Below are positions 16,613 to 25,550 of a stretch of DNA of 64,000 bases, in pieces. The position numbers were made by a program, and so were the translations under genes. Under the pieces are notes generated by a model. The model was not told the DNA's origin, ran no database searches, and worked only from the letters and a program-made list of their open reading frames with translations. The stretch comes from Candidatus Nanopelagicales bacterium (GTDB taxonomy: Bacteria > Actinomycetota > Actinomycetes > S36-B12 > GCA-2699445), in NCBI GenBank assembly GCA_037045355.1, contig JBAOHO010000021.1:1-64000 (forward strand). The letters run 5' to 3'. The first letter of the stretch is position 1. Every line of letters starts with the position of its first letter.

Positions 16613-17440
16613 GTGACGGGCCTGATCTATGTGATTCTCATCGCCTTGTGGGGCGTCGTGCTCGTTCCGCGGTGGTTGCACCACCACGACGAGTCACGGC
16701 GGCGCCGTGAGGCGGAACGTGTCGAGCGTGCCCTCAACCCGCACAATGCCCGGTCCGCCGCCCCGTCCGCGGCGGATGACGAGCACTACCAATCCTGGCG
16801 GGAGTATCTGAAAACCCTGACCAACCGGGAGCGGGTCGGCGGCGATCCAGCCCGTTGGGTCGATGCACTGCGCGCCCCCCAGGGCCGTCACGCTCGTCGG
16901 CGCCGCAACATCCTGTTGGGCCTGACGGGCGCCGTCACCGTGTCACTCCTCGGTGTGGTCGCCGGGATCCTCCCCAGTTTCCTCGCGGTCCTCACGACGT
17001 TGCTCCTCGTCGGCTACGTCAGTGCCATGTTCTTCCAGATGCGCCAGTGGGAATCGGGGCTGTCCACGGCCCCCGCCGCCGCGGCCCAGGACTTCACCGC
17101 CGAAGACCTCGCCGCGAGCGGGCGCTCAGTGCGCGACGGGGTTCGGCTCGTGAGCGGCACCGCCGCTGTGGGCTCCGAATGGGAGCCGCGCGAAACCACA
17201 CTGCCCACGTACACCAGCAAGTCCAAGGCCTCGAAGATCCCGCGTCGCATCGACCTGACCAGCGCCGGCTGGAACGGCGCCAGCATGGTCGAGCAGGCCC
17301 GGGCCCAGCAGTCGCCCCATCTGCAGGACCAGTTCGACCGCGAGTTTGCGGCGCTGGAGCCTGACGCCGACCAGCAGGTTGCCGAGTTCGCCAACTACGC
17401 GAACGACCGCTCCTACTACCGTCGCGCCGTCAATGAGTAG
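16613..17440 (+). CDS. glpR: divisome membrane protein GlpR/SepX
   Basis: A 275-residue protein with an N-terminal helix (residues 2-18, GLIYVILIALWGVVLVPRWL in part), a basic linker (HHHDESRRRREAERVERAL), a second hydrophobic pair near residues 100-142, and a charged C-terminal cytoplasmic tail. This is the layout of corynebacterial GlpR and streptomycete SepX, which anchor division proteins. It is the fourth gene of the conserved operon. The start is GTG 16613, ten bases after the acetyltransferase stop. The stop (TAG 17438-17440) is followed at once by a 21-bp tandem array. Confidence 0.88.
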   Translation: MTGLIYVILIALWGVVLVPRWLHHHDESRRRREAERVERALNPHNARSAAPSAADDEHYQSWREYLKTLTNRERVGGDPARWVDALRAPQGRHARRRRNILLGLTGAVTVSLLGVVAGILPSFLAVLTTLLLVGYVSAMFFQMRQWESGLSTAPAAAAQDFTAEDLAASGRSVRDGVRLVSGTAAVGSEWEPRETTLPTYTSKSKASKIPRRIDLTSAGWNGASMVEQARAQQSPHLQDQFDREFAALEPDADQQVAEFANYANDRSYYRRAVNE

Positions 17441-17535
17441 CGCCGCCCCGGCAACGAGCACCGCCGCCCCGGCAACGAGCACCGCCGCCGGCAACGAGCA
17501 CCGCCGCCCCGGCAACGAGCACCGCCGCCCCGGCC
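17441..17535. repeat. tandem array, 21-bp unit, about 4 copies
   Basis: The unit GGCAACGAGCACCGCCGCCCC is repeated directly after the glpR stop codon, with one copy shortened by two bases. The DNA is open in one frame as a Thr/Ala/Pro-rich stretch, but it has no start or family signal. Confidence 0.85.
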
Positions 17536-17620
17536 GCCGCCACACCGGTAGCGCCCCCCATCTCCGCGGCGGCATGCGCCGTTCCATCGGCGTCTGATGG
17601 CACGGTATTCTGACGGCTCC

Positions 17621-17694
<74 letters not shown>

Positions 17695-17705
17695 AAGGTG
17701 AACCC

Positions 17706-18675
17706 ATGATCAAACCCCGACTGGCCATCGTGCTGGCTGCCGGTGTCGTGGTGGCGGCTTGTAGCTCGCCCCCTCCGCCCGCCCCTTCAGCCAGCCCCAC
17801 GGTGACGGCCACACCGGAACCCGAGGTGCTGCTGGCCATGACGGGGCAACCGGCGCCCGACAGCTGGAAGCCGCGACCGGTGATCGTGGTCAAGGTGGAC
17901 AACACCGTCGCCGGGCAACCCCAGATCGGCATCGGCCAAGCGGACTTGGTGATCGAGGAGCCCGTCGAGGGTGGTCTCACCCGGCTGGCGGGGTTCTTCG
18001 AGTCGCGGCTCCCTCGGGTCGTCGGCCCGGCTCGTTCCGTGCGCATCAGCGATATCGGGCTGGTCGAACCGGTACGCGCGACCGTCGTCGCCAGCGGTGG
18101 AGCGCCCGACAGCCTGGCCGCCTTCGAGCGGGCGGATGTCACCTTGTACGACGAGACCTCCCCTGCGCACTTCCGAGATGCCGGCCGCGTGGCGCCCTAC
18201 AACCTGTTCGTGAACCCCCGCGAGATCGATCGAATGGACAAGGGTCGACTACCTCAGCAGTCGTACCTGTCGTTCGGCGACTCGGAGCTTCCGAAGGGGC
18301 AGCCGGCCAAGGACGTGACCATCACGTTCTCCCCGAGCCGCTCGGAGACTTGGCAGTGGGACCGCAAGTCCGGGCATTGGCAACTCGACGGACAGAAGTT
18401 CCGTCCCGACAACATCCTGGTCATGGACGTCACCACTCGCGATACGGGCGAACGAGACGCAGCCGGCAGTCCGATCCCTGAAGTCATCTCCACTGGTGGC
18501 GGTCGCGGCTACCTGATGGCCAGCGGAGAGGCCCACAAGATCAACTGGTCCAAGGTGTCGACCAAGGCGCCGTTCGAGTTGGCCGACGCGCGTGGGCGGG
18601 AAGTCGAAGTGCCTCCCGGGGCGGACCTGGGTGGCGTTGATCGTACGAGGGACAGGTCAGGTCGACTTCGACTGA
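17706..18675 (+). pseudogene. DUF3048 lipoprotein, frameshifted at 18618-18622
   Basis: A secreted lipoprotein: the signal peptide ends in VVAAC with the lipobox Cys at residue 19, followed by a Pro/Ser/Thr linker and a DUF3048 domain (RPVIVVKVDNTVAGQPQIG, RFVGPARS-like LPRVVGPARSVRISD, then VAPYNLFVNPREI). In frame, the C-terminus turns into nonsense after EVEVPPG and would read on to 19280 through antisense of the next gene. Dropping one G from the GGGG at 18618-18621 restores RTWVALIVRGTGQVDFD and a TGA at 18673-18675, the expected ending. So this is a one-base insertion, either real or a sequencing error. Function of DUF3048 (YerB-like) proteins is unknown. Confidence 0.85.
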
Positions 18676-20672
18676 CTGCTGCGTTCCGCCATGGCCGCCA
18701 GACGCGCGTTATAGGCCAGTCGTTCCGCGTCGCCGTCACGGTCGGCTTGGCGGTCCATCCGTTTGGCGCGCCGCTCGTCGGTGCGCGCCCATTGCACGGC
18801 GACCACGATCATGACGACGATGGTGGGGATCTCGCCGATGCCCCAGGCAACACCCCCGCCGGAGACGCTGTCCTGGACCGCGTCGGTCAGCCACGGCGGT
18901 TGGACTTGGGCGAACCATTCAGCGCCCAGTGGCACCGCCGACATCATGATGGCCACGGCGAAGAACGCGTGCAACGAGATGAACAGCAACAGCAGGAGCA
19001 AGCGGGCCCAAGCGGGCACCTCACGCGGGCCGGGGTCGAGGCCCAGCACGACCCAGTAGAACAGGAATCCGGCGAGCAAGAAGTGCACGCCCATCAGGAC
19101 ATGTCCCAGGTGCGAGCCCATGGCCCAGCCGAACAGCGGTGTGAAGTACAGCCCGAACAATCCGAAAGTCCCCACCGCGAGCACGTAGAGCGGATGAGTC
19201 ACAAACCGGGAGATGGGGGCATGCAAGCCCCAAAGCAGCCACTCGCGGGGCCCACGATCGGGGCCTTTGCTCGGACGTAGCGCACGCAGCGCGAGCATGA
19301 TCGGCATGCCCAGGACCAACAGGATGGGAACGACCATGGACAGCGACATGTGCTGCACCATGTGCCACTGCACCGAGACCTTGGCGTACCCGGAGATGCC
19401 GGATGATGTGGCCCAGACCAGGAACAGCACTCCTGCGTACCAGGCGACGACCCTTCCCCAGGGCCAGTGGATACCGCGCCGATGGGCCCGCCAGACGCCC
19501 CACCCGTAGACGCCGGCAAGCACCACGGCGATCAGCAGGAACACGACGTCCGGATACCAGCCGATCATCACGGAAGCTGCAGTGGGCGGGGGCGGGAAGG
19601 GGAATCCCAGGAGTTCCTCCGCCGGCGACGGCAGCGGGACCGCCAAGCGCGGGTACTGCGTGACAGTCATACTCACGGCCACCCCGACTGTGACCAACAA
19701 GAGCAGCCCCTCGGCCAAGAGCCACCGGAACAGAGGCCCGGACTGCTGGGGATCGGCGGCCGCGGTCCGGCGTGAGTTCCATGCGACGGCGGCGATAGTC
19801 GCCAGCAGAGCCACTTTGAGGAGAACCAGCAGGCCGTACGGTGTCGTGAAGAGTTCCCCAAACTGTTCAAGGCGCGTGTAGGTATTGGCGACGCCGCTGG
19901 CCGCCAGGACGATCACCGCAGCGGTCGCGAGAACCGAGAATCGGCCGATGGCGACTGAGAGTCCCGGGTCGCGGAGCAGCGCGTGCCGGGTCATGGCGAT
20001 GAGGCCTCCGACCCAGAGCGCCGCTGCCACGGCGTGAACTGTCCCGGCGGCCAGGGACAGTGAGTGGTCGCCCAGATCCGTGCCGTGGGCGGTCAGTGGG
20101 CCGGCGATCAGAGCGATGGTTGCGATGCCCGTGAGCATGGCGGCAGCGCTCGTGCGGGCTGTGAATGCTGCGGCCACCGCTATCCCGATGGCGAGGATCG
20201 CGGTGACGAGGTGAGCGACGTTCGCGGGGATCTCGAAGGCGTACGTGAAGAAGGTGGCCGGAGCCATCGCCCGGTGCAGCGGTTCGCCGATCACGGTGGC
20301 ATGGGTGAAAGCGATGGTCGCCAGAGCGCTTGCGGCCCACACGAGTGCACTCCACGCGGCCAGCACCACGTCGCGCCTGCCGGCGCGGGACACATGCGTT
20401 CGATCAGGGCCGGGCATGAGGAACGCAGCGGTCACCAACAGGCCGAGAGTGATGGTGCCCGCGATCACCGTCAGAGCAGTCGCGATGGGCAGGCCCCAGC
20501 CCACGACAGGGCCGGGGTCCGGAAGCCCAGTCTCGGGGGTCTGGTAGGCCGCGCCCCCAAGGAGCAAGCCCAGCATCAAGCCGACAGCGGCAGCGGCCGC
20601 GCCTCCCAGCGCCGGCCACACCGAGGGCAGGCGCTCATCACTGGGCGCAGGGGCCCGGGTGACCGTAGTCAT
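18657..20672 (-). CDS. CopD–CtaG fusion: copper-resistance D domain plus cytochrome oxidase assembly factor
   Basis: A 671-residue polytopic protein with about 16 helices. Residues 1-330 match CopD copper transport proteins (HAVAAALWVGGLIAMTRHALL, then TPYGLLVLLKVALLATI). Residues about 370-640 match CtaG/caa3 assembly factor (WHMVQHMSLSMVVPILLVLG, with His-containing HLGHVLMGVHFLLAGFLFYW). The tail is charged. Such fusions are common in actinomycetes and are thought to bring copper to the cytochrome c oxidase CuB/CuA sites; this role is inferred. The start is ATG 20672. It is convergent with the DUF3048 gene (19-bp overlap with the restored frame). Confidence 0.92.
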   Translation of the reverse strand: MTTVTRAPAPSDERLPSVWPALGGAAAAAVGLMLGLLLGGAAYQTPETGLPDPGPVVGWGLPIATALTVIAGTITLGLLVTAAFLMPGPDRTHVSRAGRRDVVLAAWSALVWAASALATIAFTHATVIGEPLHRAMAPATFFTYAFEIPANVAHLVTAILAIGIAVAAAFTARTSAAAMLTGIATIALIAGPLTAHGTDLGDHSLSLAAGTVHAVAAALWVGGLIAMTRHALLRDPGLSVAIGRFSVLATAAVIVLAASGVANTYTRLEQFGELFTTPYGLLVLLKVALLATIAAVAWNSRRTAAADPQQSGPLFRWLLAEGLLLLVTVGVAVSMTVTQYPRLAVPLPSPAEELLGFPFPPPPTAASVMIGWYPDVVFLLIAVVLAGVYGWGVWRAHRRGIHWPWGRVVAWYAGVLFLVWATSSGISGYAKVSVQWHMVQHMSLSMVVPILLVLGMPIMLALRALRPSKGPDRGPREWLLWGLHAPISRFVTHPLYVLAVGTFGLFGLYFTPLFGWAMGSHLGHVLMGVHFLLAGFLFYWVVLGLDPGPREVPAWARLLLLLLFISLHAFFAVAIMMSAVPLGAEWFAQVQPPWLTDAVQDSVSGGGVAWGIGEIPTIVVMIVVAVQWARTDERRAKRMDRQADRDGDAERLAYNARLAAMAERSSQSKST

Positions 20673-20724
20673 CCACCGGCTCCGGGACGAGGCGACACAA
20701 GCACCGCTCCAGGGTAAGGGTGGG

Positions 20725-22212
20725 TCACACCCAGGTGGGTAGCCACATCCGCTGGCTCCAGGTCGCGTAGTCGATGACCTCGGCGGACCACAACGGGTAG
20801 AAGAACGCGGACACGCCTACGCAGGCAAGCAGGAACACGGCGACCAGCGCCACTCGCAGGCGACTGTCGTGGGTGGAATCAGGCTGAGTTCCCGGTCGTG
20901 CCACAGCGGCCAAGGACAGGGTCAATGCCATGACCAGGAACGGGACTACGACGACCGCGTAGAACGTGAAGATCGTGCGATCGGGGAACAACAGCCACGG
21001 CGCCCACCCCGCCAGAACTGCGGCCAGCACGGCTCCGGATCGCCAGTCCCGATGTGCTGCCCAACGCCATACTTGGTGCAGCACGGCCAGGACTCCAGCC
21101 CACCAGATCAGTGGATTTCCCAGGGCTGTGACGGCTTGAGCGCACTGACCGGACTCGCATTGCAGACCTTCGGACTCGTAATAGAACGAGGTGGGACGAG
21201 CCTGGACCAACCAGCCGAAAGCCGAGGACTGATAGGAGTGGGGACTCGTCAGGTTGTTGTGGAAGCTCCACATCTCCGAGTGGTAGTGCAGCAATGATCG
21301 CAGTGCCGCCAGGGGTCCCCCGGACGAGTCCCAGTTCCGGCTCCAACCGTTGTCGCTGGCCAGCCATCCCCCCCAAGTGGCTACGTAGACCAGCAGGACG
21401 ATCCCGAGCATGGTCACGGCTGCCGGAACAGCGGAACGAAGCAGTGCGAAGGGCAACGAGTCGCCGCCGCGGCGACGGCGCGAGGCGTCCCAGAGCACCG
21501 TCAGGATCCCGAAAGCGGCCACGAACCAGATTCCGCTCCACTTCACGCCACAAGCCAGGCCCAGGCAGAGCGCAGCAGTCATGCGCCATGGCCGCCACCA
21601 ACTGCCGGGGGTTCGGCCTTGCCGCACCCAGTCCCTATCCACCAGAAGGCAGGCGAATGCCGCGACCACGAAGAACGCGAGCATGCCGTCGAGGACGGCG
21701 GTCCGGCTCATGACGATGGCGATGCCGTCGATCGCGATCAGAAGTCCGGCGACCGTCCCCCAGATCGCGCTCCCGGTCATGCGCAGGACTGCACGCGCCA
21801 CGAGCCAGATGGTCAGGGTGCCCAAGATCGCGGTGGCGATACGCCAGCCCGTCGGAGTGACACCGAAGACGGCTTCGCCGGCTGCGATGAGCCACTTGCC
21901 CACCGGAGGATGCACGACGTAGGAGGGGGCATCAGTCCACCACGCGGGATCCAGGGTCCCGTCTGACTCCAGGATCTTCTTGTCGAGTTTGTCGATCGCG
22001 GTCCGCTCGTACCCGAACGCCAGCAGTGAGGCGCCGTCCTTGGCGTAGTAGGTCTCGTCGAACACCAAGGCGTGCGGCCGACCCAGGTCAACGAGTCGCA
22101 GGACTCCGCCCAGGATTGTCACAGTGAGCGGGCCCAGGAGCCGTCCAGTGAATCGTCTGCTCACGGCCGCGACGGCCGGAGCATGCTCGGGCAGGGCGGC
22201 CGTTGCGGTCAC
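20725..22212 (-). CDS. pmt: dolichyl-phosphate-mannose–protein O-mannosyltransferase
   Basis: A 495-residue GT39 membrane enzyme that transfers mannose from polyprenyl-phosphate-mannose to Ser/Thr of exported proteins. The catalytic Asp-Glu lies in LVFDETYYAKDGAS in the first extracytoplasmic loop, followed by VVHPPVGKWLIAAGE, the usual substrate-loop block, and about ten helices. It corresponds to M. tuberculosis Rv1002c, which is also divergent from rsmI (Rv1003). GTG 22212 is the start. An IS element begins only ten bases upstream of it; the junction recreates an AGGA ribosome site, but the native promoter has been moved 2.4 kb away. Confidence 0.93.
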   Translation of the reverse strand: MTATAALPEHAPAVAAVSRRFTGRLLGPLTVTILGGVLRLVDLGRPHALVFDETYYAKDGASLLAFGYERTAIDKLDKKILESDGTLDPAWWTDAPSYVVHPPVGKWLIAAGEAVFGVTPTGWRIATAILGTLTIWLVARAVLRMTGSAIWGTVAGLLIAIDGIAIVMSRTAVLDGMLAFFVVAAFACLLVDRDWVRQGRTPGSWWRPWRMTAALCLGLACGVKWSGIWFVAAFGILTVLWDASRRRRGGDSLPFALLRSAVPAAVTMLGIVLLVYVATWGGWLASDNGWSRNWDSSGGPLAALRSLLHYHSEMWSFHNNLTSPHSYQSSAFGWLVQARPTSFYYESEGLQCESGQCAQAVTALGNPLIWWAGVLAVLHQVWRWAAHRDWRSGAVLAAVLAGWAPWLLFPDRTIFTFYAVVVVPFLVMALTLSLAAVARPGTQPDSTHDSRLRVALVAVFLLACVGVSAFFYPLWSAEVIDYATWSQRMWLPTWV

Positions 22213-22221
22213 CGGGCAATC

Positions 22222-22240
22222 CTAAAGCCTGTCGACAAAT
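22222..22240 (+). repeat. left terminal inverted repeat of the IS5-type element
   Basis: A 19-base repeat, exact complement of 24587-24605. Its outer end is ten bases from the pmt start codon. Confidence 0.9.
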
Positions 22241-22269
22241 AGTCGCAGCGCCCTTCTCGGGCGTCCCTG

Positions 22270-23710
22270 TCACGCTGCTGCGTGGCGGGTTCCCGCGTCG
22301 CTGGGGCTGGTTTCACGGGCGCGTGCGCGCCGGCCAGAGCCGTCCCCTCGGCAGGCGTTGGTGTCCGGGCCGGTCGCTTCTCGGTCCCGGGCCGCCTGGG
22401 CGTCAGCCCACGCGGCGAGGTTGATCGCTGCGTTGCGGTCGCGGTCCAGTTCCAGTCCGCACGCCGCGCACCGGTAGGTGCGCTGCGCGAGGGTGAGGTC
22501 CGGGTCGACCGCGCCGCAGCCGGAGCAGGTCTTCGACGATGGGAACCACCGGTCCACGGTGACCACCTGACCGCCGCGCCAGTCCTGCCGGTAGGTGATC
22601 AGCCGGGCCAGTTCGGTCCAGGCGGCGTCGGAGATGGCTGCTGCGAGGCGGTGGTTGGCGAGCATGCCTTTCACGTTGAGGTCTTCGACGGCGACCCTCC
22701 CCCGCAAGCGGGGGGACCCCCAGGTATTGGGCCAGCGTGTTGGCGGCGGCGTGCAAGACGTGGTGCCTTCGGTTCCTGGTCTGCTGGTGGTGCCGCCCGA
22801 GCCGGGCGGCGGCCTTCCTCCTGTTCCTCGATCCTGTCGGTTTGCGGGTGACGGCTCGGGCCAGCCGCCGCTGCTTGGCTTGGGCGTGTTGCAGGTGCCT
22901 CGGCGCGGGGATGCGCGCTGCCTCGGCGCCGTCGGCCGAGGCAGCCACGGCCAGGTCGTGCAGACCACGGTCCACACCCAGGAACCCGGCAGCTTCTACC
23001 AACTGCTGGTCGTGCCGCTGGGCCTGGTGCAGGTCGGCGGCTTCCACGTTGAGGCTGACGAACCAGCGGCCCGCGCGCCGGGACACGGTCGCGAACAAGA
23101 TCCGGCCGCGGCCAGTGGCGATGAGGCGCCGCAGCCGGCGGGTGTCGTCGTGGACCTTCACCGCGCCGGCACCGGGCAGGGTCACCGACCGGGGTCGGTC
23201 GCCGTCACCGACGCGGATCGGCGGCTTGCCGCCCTTGGGGTGCTTGTTGCGCAGTCGGAACGACTCGACGGCCCTTCCCTTGCGCTTGAACCTGGGGAAC
23301 CCGACCCGCCGCCCGGCCCGGTCGCCCTTGCGGGACGCGGTGAACGCCGCCAGCCCCTTGCCGAGATCGACGGCTGCTTCCTCGAAGACCTGCTGGCACA
23401 CCTGCGTGCGCCACGCCAGGCCGGTCACCTGCACCTCGGCCGTCCCGGCGCCGTCAACCACGAACAACCGTCCCGCGTCCTCGGTCTTCTTCCACGCGTT
23501 GAACGCGTTGATCAGGTCGAACCCGGTCCAGGGCACCTTCACGCCGGGATCAGCCTGTTTGGCGGCGAGCGCGTGCTTGACCAGCCGCAGGCACGTGTTG
23601 CTCGCGAACCGGGACGCACCGGCATGGCGGGCCAGCGCCGTGTCCTGCTCGACCGTGGGGTCGAGGCAGAACCGGAACGTCGTGTGCCGCACGAGCACAG
23701 ACAACCACAT
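22270..23710 (-). pseudogene. tnpB: TnpB (IS200/IS605 OrfB) RNA-guided nuclease gene, frameshifted near 22700
   Basis: The protein begins at ATG 23710 (MWLSVLVRHTTFRFCLDPT) and spans about 480 residues across two frames. RuvC-like catalytic positions are all present: FLGVDRGLHDLAV (Asp), VAVEDLNVKG (Glu) and LELDRDRNAAINLAAW (Asp). The zinc finger is CSGCGAVDPD then CAACGLE. The frame breaks between LAQYLG and VAVEDLNV because of a 22-base GC-rich hairpin insertion. There is no TnpA partner. The short stretch after the stop (22241-22269) contains a CGCCC/GGGCG hairpin, as expected of an IS605 right end where the omega-RNA would finish. As written it cannot make full-length TnpB. Confidence 0.85.
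22698..22722. repeat. 22-bp G/C hairpin inserted inside tnpB
   Basis: The core is CCCCCGC AA GCGGGGG flanked by further C/G runs. Removing 22 bases restores an unbroken TnpB frame with the normal seven-residue spacing between the Tyr of LAQY and VEDLN. Similar small G/C palindromes are scattered in streptomycete genomes. Confidence 0.6.
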
Positions 23711-23798
23711 ACCCCCGACAAGCCCGTGGAACGCGCGTGCTGAGGCCGGTATCAGTCCCGGTGTCGGAGGGTCCTGCTATCAACGGCGGTCATGTGAC

Positions 23799-24587
23799 CG
23801 AAACCCGTACCCGTCCGACCTGACCGACTCGGCCTGGACCGCATTGGAGCCGCTGCTCACCCGCGACATCACTCTTCCCGGCCGCCGGATCGACCCCGAC
23901 CGGCTGCGCGAGTACGTCGACGCGATCCTGTACGTACTGCGCACCGGCTGTCCGTGGCGGCACCTGCCCCACGACTTCGCCGTCGAGTGGCCAGCCGCCC
24001 ATCAGCAGTTCATGCGTTGGACCAGGCGCGGCGTCTGGGACTCGGCATTGGTGAAGCTGCGTGAGCAGACCCGCCTGGCCGACGGCCGCAAAGCGGCTGC
24101 GACCGGCGCTGTGGTGGACTCGTCCTCAGTGAAGGCCAGCCCTGTGCCAGGCCAGCGCGGGTTCGACGGGGCCAAGAAGATCGACGGCATCAAGCGGCAT
24201 ATCTTGACCGACACCGCCGGGCTGCTGCTCGCCGTCGAGGTGACGGCCGCCAACGAGCAAGACCGGGCCGTGCTGCCCAGACTGCTCGACGTTGCGAAGT
24301 CCTCCTGCCCGGGGATGGCCAAGGTGTGGGCGGACAAGGGCTACACCGGTCCGGCAACGCGAGAGCTCGCCGCCAAGACCGGCATCGACATCGAGATCGT
24401 CTCCGGTCCGAAGCCGCCGCCCGGCACCGGGTTCCTCGTGCAACCACGCCGCTGGGTCGTCGAACGCACCCACGCCTGGATCAACCGCAACCGGCGCATG
24501 GTCCGACAATGGGAAGCCACCCTCGAAGCCCACACCGGCTTCCTCATCCTCAGCCAGATCGCACTCCTGCTGAACCGGCTCACGTGA
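23799..24587 (+). pseudogene. IS5-family DDE transposase, start codon out of frame
   Basis: About 262 residues, from RNPYPSDLTDSAWTALEPLL to LLLNRLT at the right inverted repeat. DDE positions: VVDSSSVKASP (first Asp), KVWADKGYTG (second Asp) and WVVERTHAWINRNRRM (Glu). This is the IS5/IS1182-like transposase_11 arrangement. The expected beginning MTRNPYPSD is present, but the GTG at 23794 is one base out of frame: GTGACCGA would need one more C (GTGACCCGA). The nearest in-frame start otherwise is far downstream. This could be a real lesion or a lost base in a C run. Confidence 0.8.
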
Positions 24588-24605
24588 TTTGTCGACAGGC
24601 TTTAG
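24587..24605 (-). repeat. right terminal inverted repeat of the IS5-type element
   Basis: ATTTGTCGACAGGCTTTAG, the exact complement of the left end. It overlaps the last base of the transposase stop codon and lies 111 bp before rsmI. Confidence 0.9.
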
Positions 24606-24715
24606 TGCCGCTTGGAGGCTTCCTTGCCGGCCTCCCGCACGCAAGTGGCCATCTGCTGCACTCGGGACGTTCGACGTCGCGGTACAAGTTGCCCAAGCCG
24701 TGTCAGGATGTCGGT

Positions 24716-25546
24716 GTGTACGGCACGCTCACATTGGCCGCCACACCCATCGGCAATCCCCACGATGCCTCCGACCGGCTCCGGGCTGCCCTGCGACGTG
24801 CCTCGTTGATCGCCGCCGAGGACACCCGCCGGGTCCGGCGCCTGGCCGAATCCCTCGAAGTGCCGCTCAAGGCGACAGTTGTGTCATTGTTCGAGGGCAA
24901 CGAGGCAAGCCGGTCCGACCGACTCCTCGAGTCGCTGGTCAGTGGTCAGGATGTGTTGCTCGTCTCCGATGCCGGCACCCCGACGATCAGTGACCCCGGC
25001 CGACGCCTCGTACAGCGATGTGGGGACAGGGGAATCAGGGTGACCGCCCTGCCCGGTCCGTCGGCCGTAGCCACCGCGGTCGCAGTGTCGGGGTTGGTCG
25101 CGGGCCCGTTCGCCTTCGAAGGATTCCTGCCCCGCAAACCCGGCGAGCGCAGGCGACGGCTCGCCGAACTCGCCAACGATCCTCGCCCCACCGTGTTCTT
25201 CGAGTCGCCGCGACGACTGGCGACCACGTTGGCGGATCTGATGGCGGAGTGGGGCGATCGACCCGCGGTCGTGTGCCGGGAGTTGACCAAGGTTCACGAG
25301 GAGGTCATCCGCGGCTCGGTCACGCAGTTGGGGCAGTGGGCGCAGGGCGATGTCCTGGGCGAAGTGACCCTCGTGGTCGCTGGTGCACCCGCTGATGATG
25401 TAGCCGACGAGTCCGAGTTGGCCGCGCGGGTGGCGGCATTGGTGGCCGCCGGGATGAGCCGGCGGGACGCTGTCGTCCAGGTCGTCGCCGAAACCGGGGC
25501 GCCGCGCCGGGTCGTGTACCAGGCGTCGCTGTCGTCCCTAGAATGA
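24716..25546 (+). CDS. rsmI: 16S rRNA (cytidine-1402-2'-O)-methyltransferase
   Basis: A 276-residue SAM-dependent tetrapyrrole-methylase-fold enzyme that 2'-O-methylates C1402 in the decoding centre. Motifs: LAATPIGNPHDAS, AEDTRRVRRL, SDAGTPTISDPG and LPGPSAVATAVAVSGL. GTG 24716 was chosen because YGTLTLAATPIGNP directly begins the fold and the frame upstream is IS-derived. It is divergent from pmt, as in mycobacteria, and 4 bp precede metG, indicating co-transcription. The IS right end is only 111 bp upstream, so the native promoter region may be incomplete. Confidence 0.95.
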   Translation: MYGTLTLAATPIGNPHDASDRLRAALRRASLIAAEDTRRVRRLAESLEVPLKATVVSLFEGNEASRSDRLLESLVSGQDVLLVSDAGTPTISDPGRRLVQRCGDRGIRVTALPGPSAVATAVAVSGLVAGPFAFEGFLPRKPGERRRRLAELANDPRPTVFFESPRRLATTLADLMAEWGDRPAVVCRELTKVHEEVIRGSVTQLGQWAQGDVLGEVTLVVAGAPADDVADESELAARVAALVAAGMSRRDAVVQVVAETGAPRRVVYQASLSSLE

Positions 25547-25550
25547 CCCC

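Larger units (their letters stand above)
22222..24605. mobile_element. IS5-type insertion sequence containing a nested TnpB element
   Basis: The element is bounded by perfect 19-bp inverted repeats (CTAAAGCCTGTCGACAAAT at 22222-22240 and its complement at 24587-24605). Joining the flanks gives CTAG, so insertion probably duplicated TA, a target pattern used by parts of the IS5 family. The right 0.8 kb is the DDE transposase gene; its stop codon touches the right repeat. The left 1.5 kb is an inward-inserted tnpB gene in the opposite direction, so the IS5 element was invaded after or before landing here. The total of 2,384 bp is far above the usual IS5 length of about 0.8-1.3 kb. Confidence 0.85.

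Noticed and set aside
18676..19280. C-terminal 200 residues continuing the DUF3048 frame
   Set aside because: It is antisense to CopD–CtaG and results from the one-base shift at 18618-18622.
22270..24587. Classical composite transposon
   Set aside because: There is only one pair of inverted repeats and one DDE transposase; nested insertion fits better.
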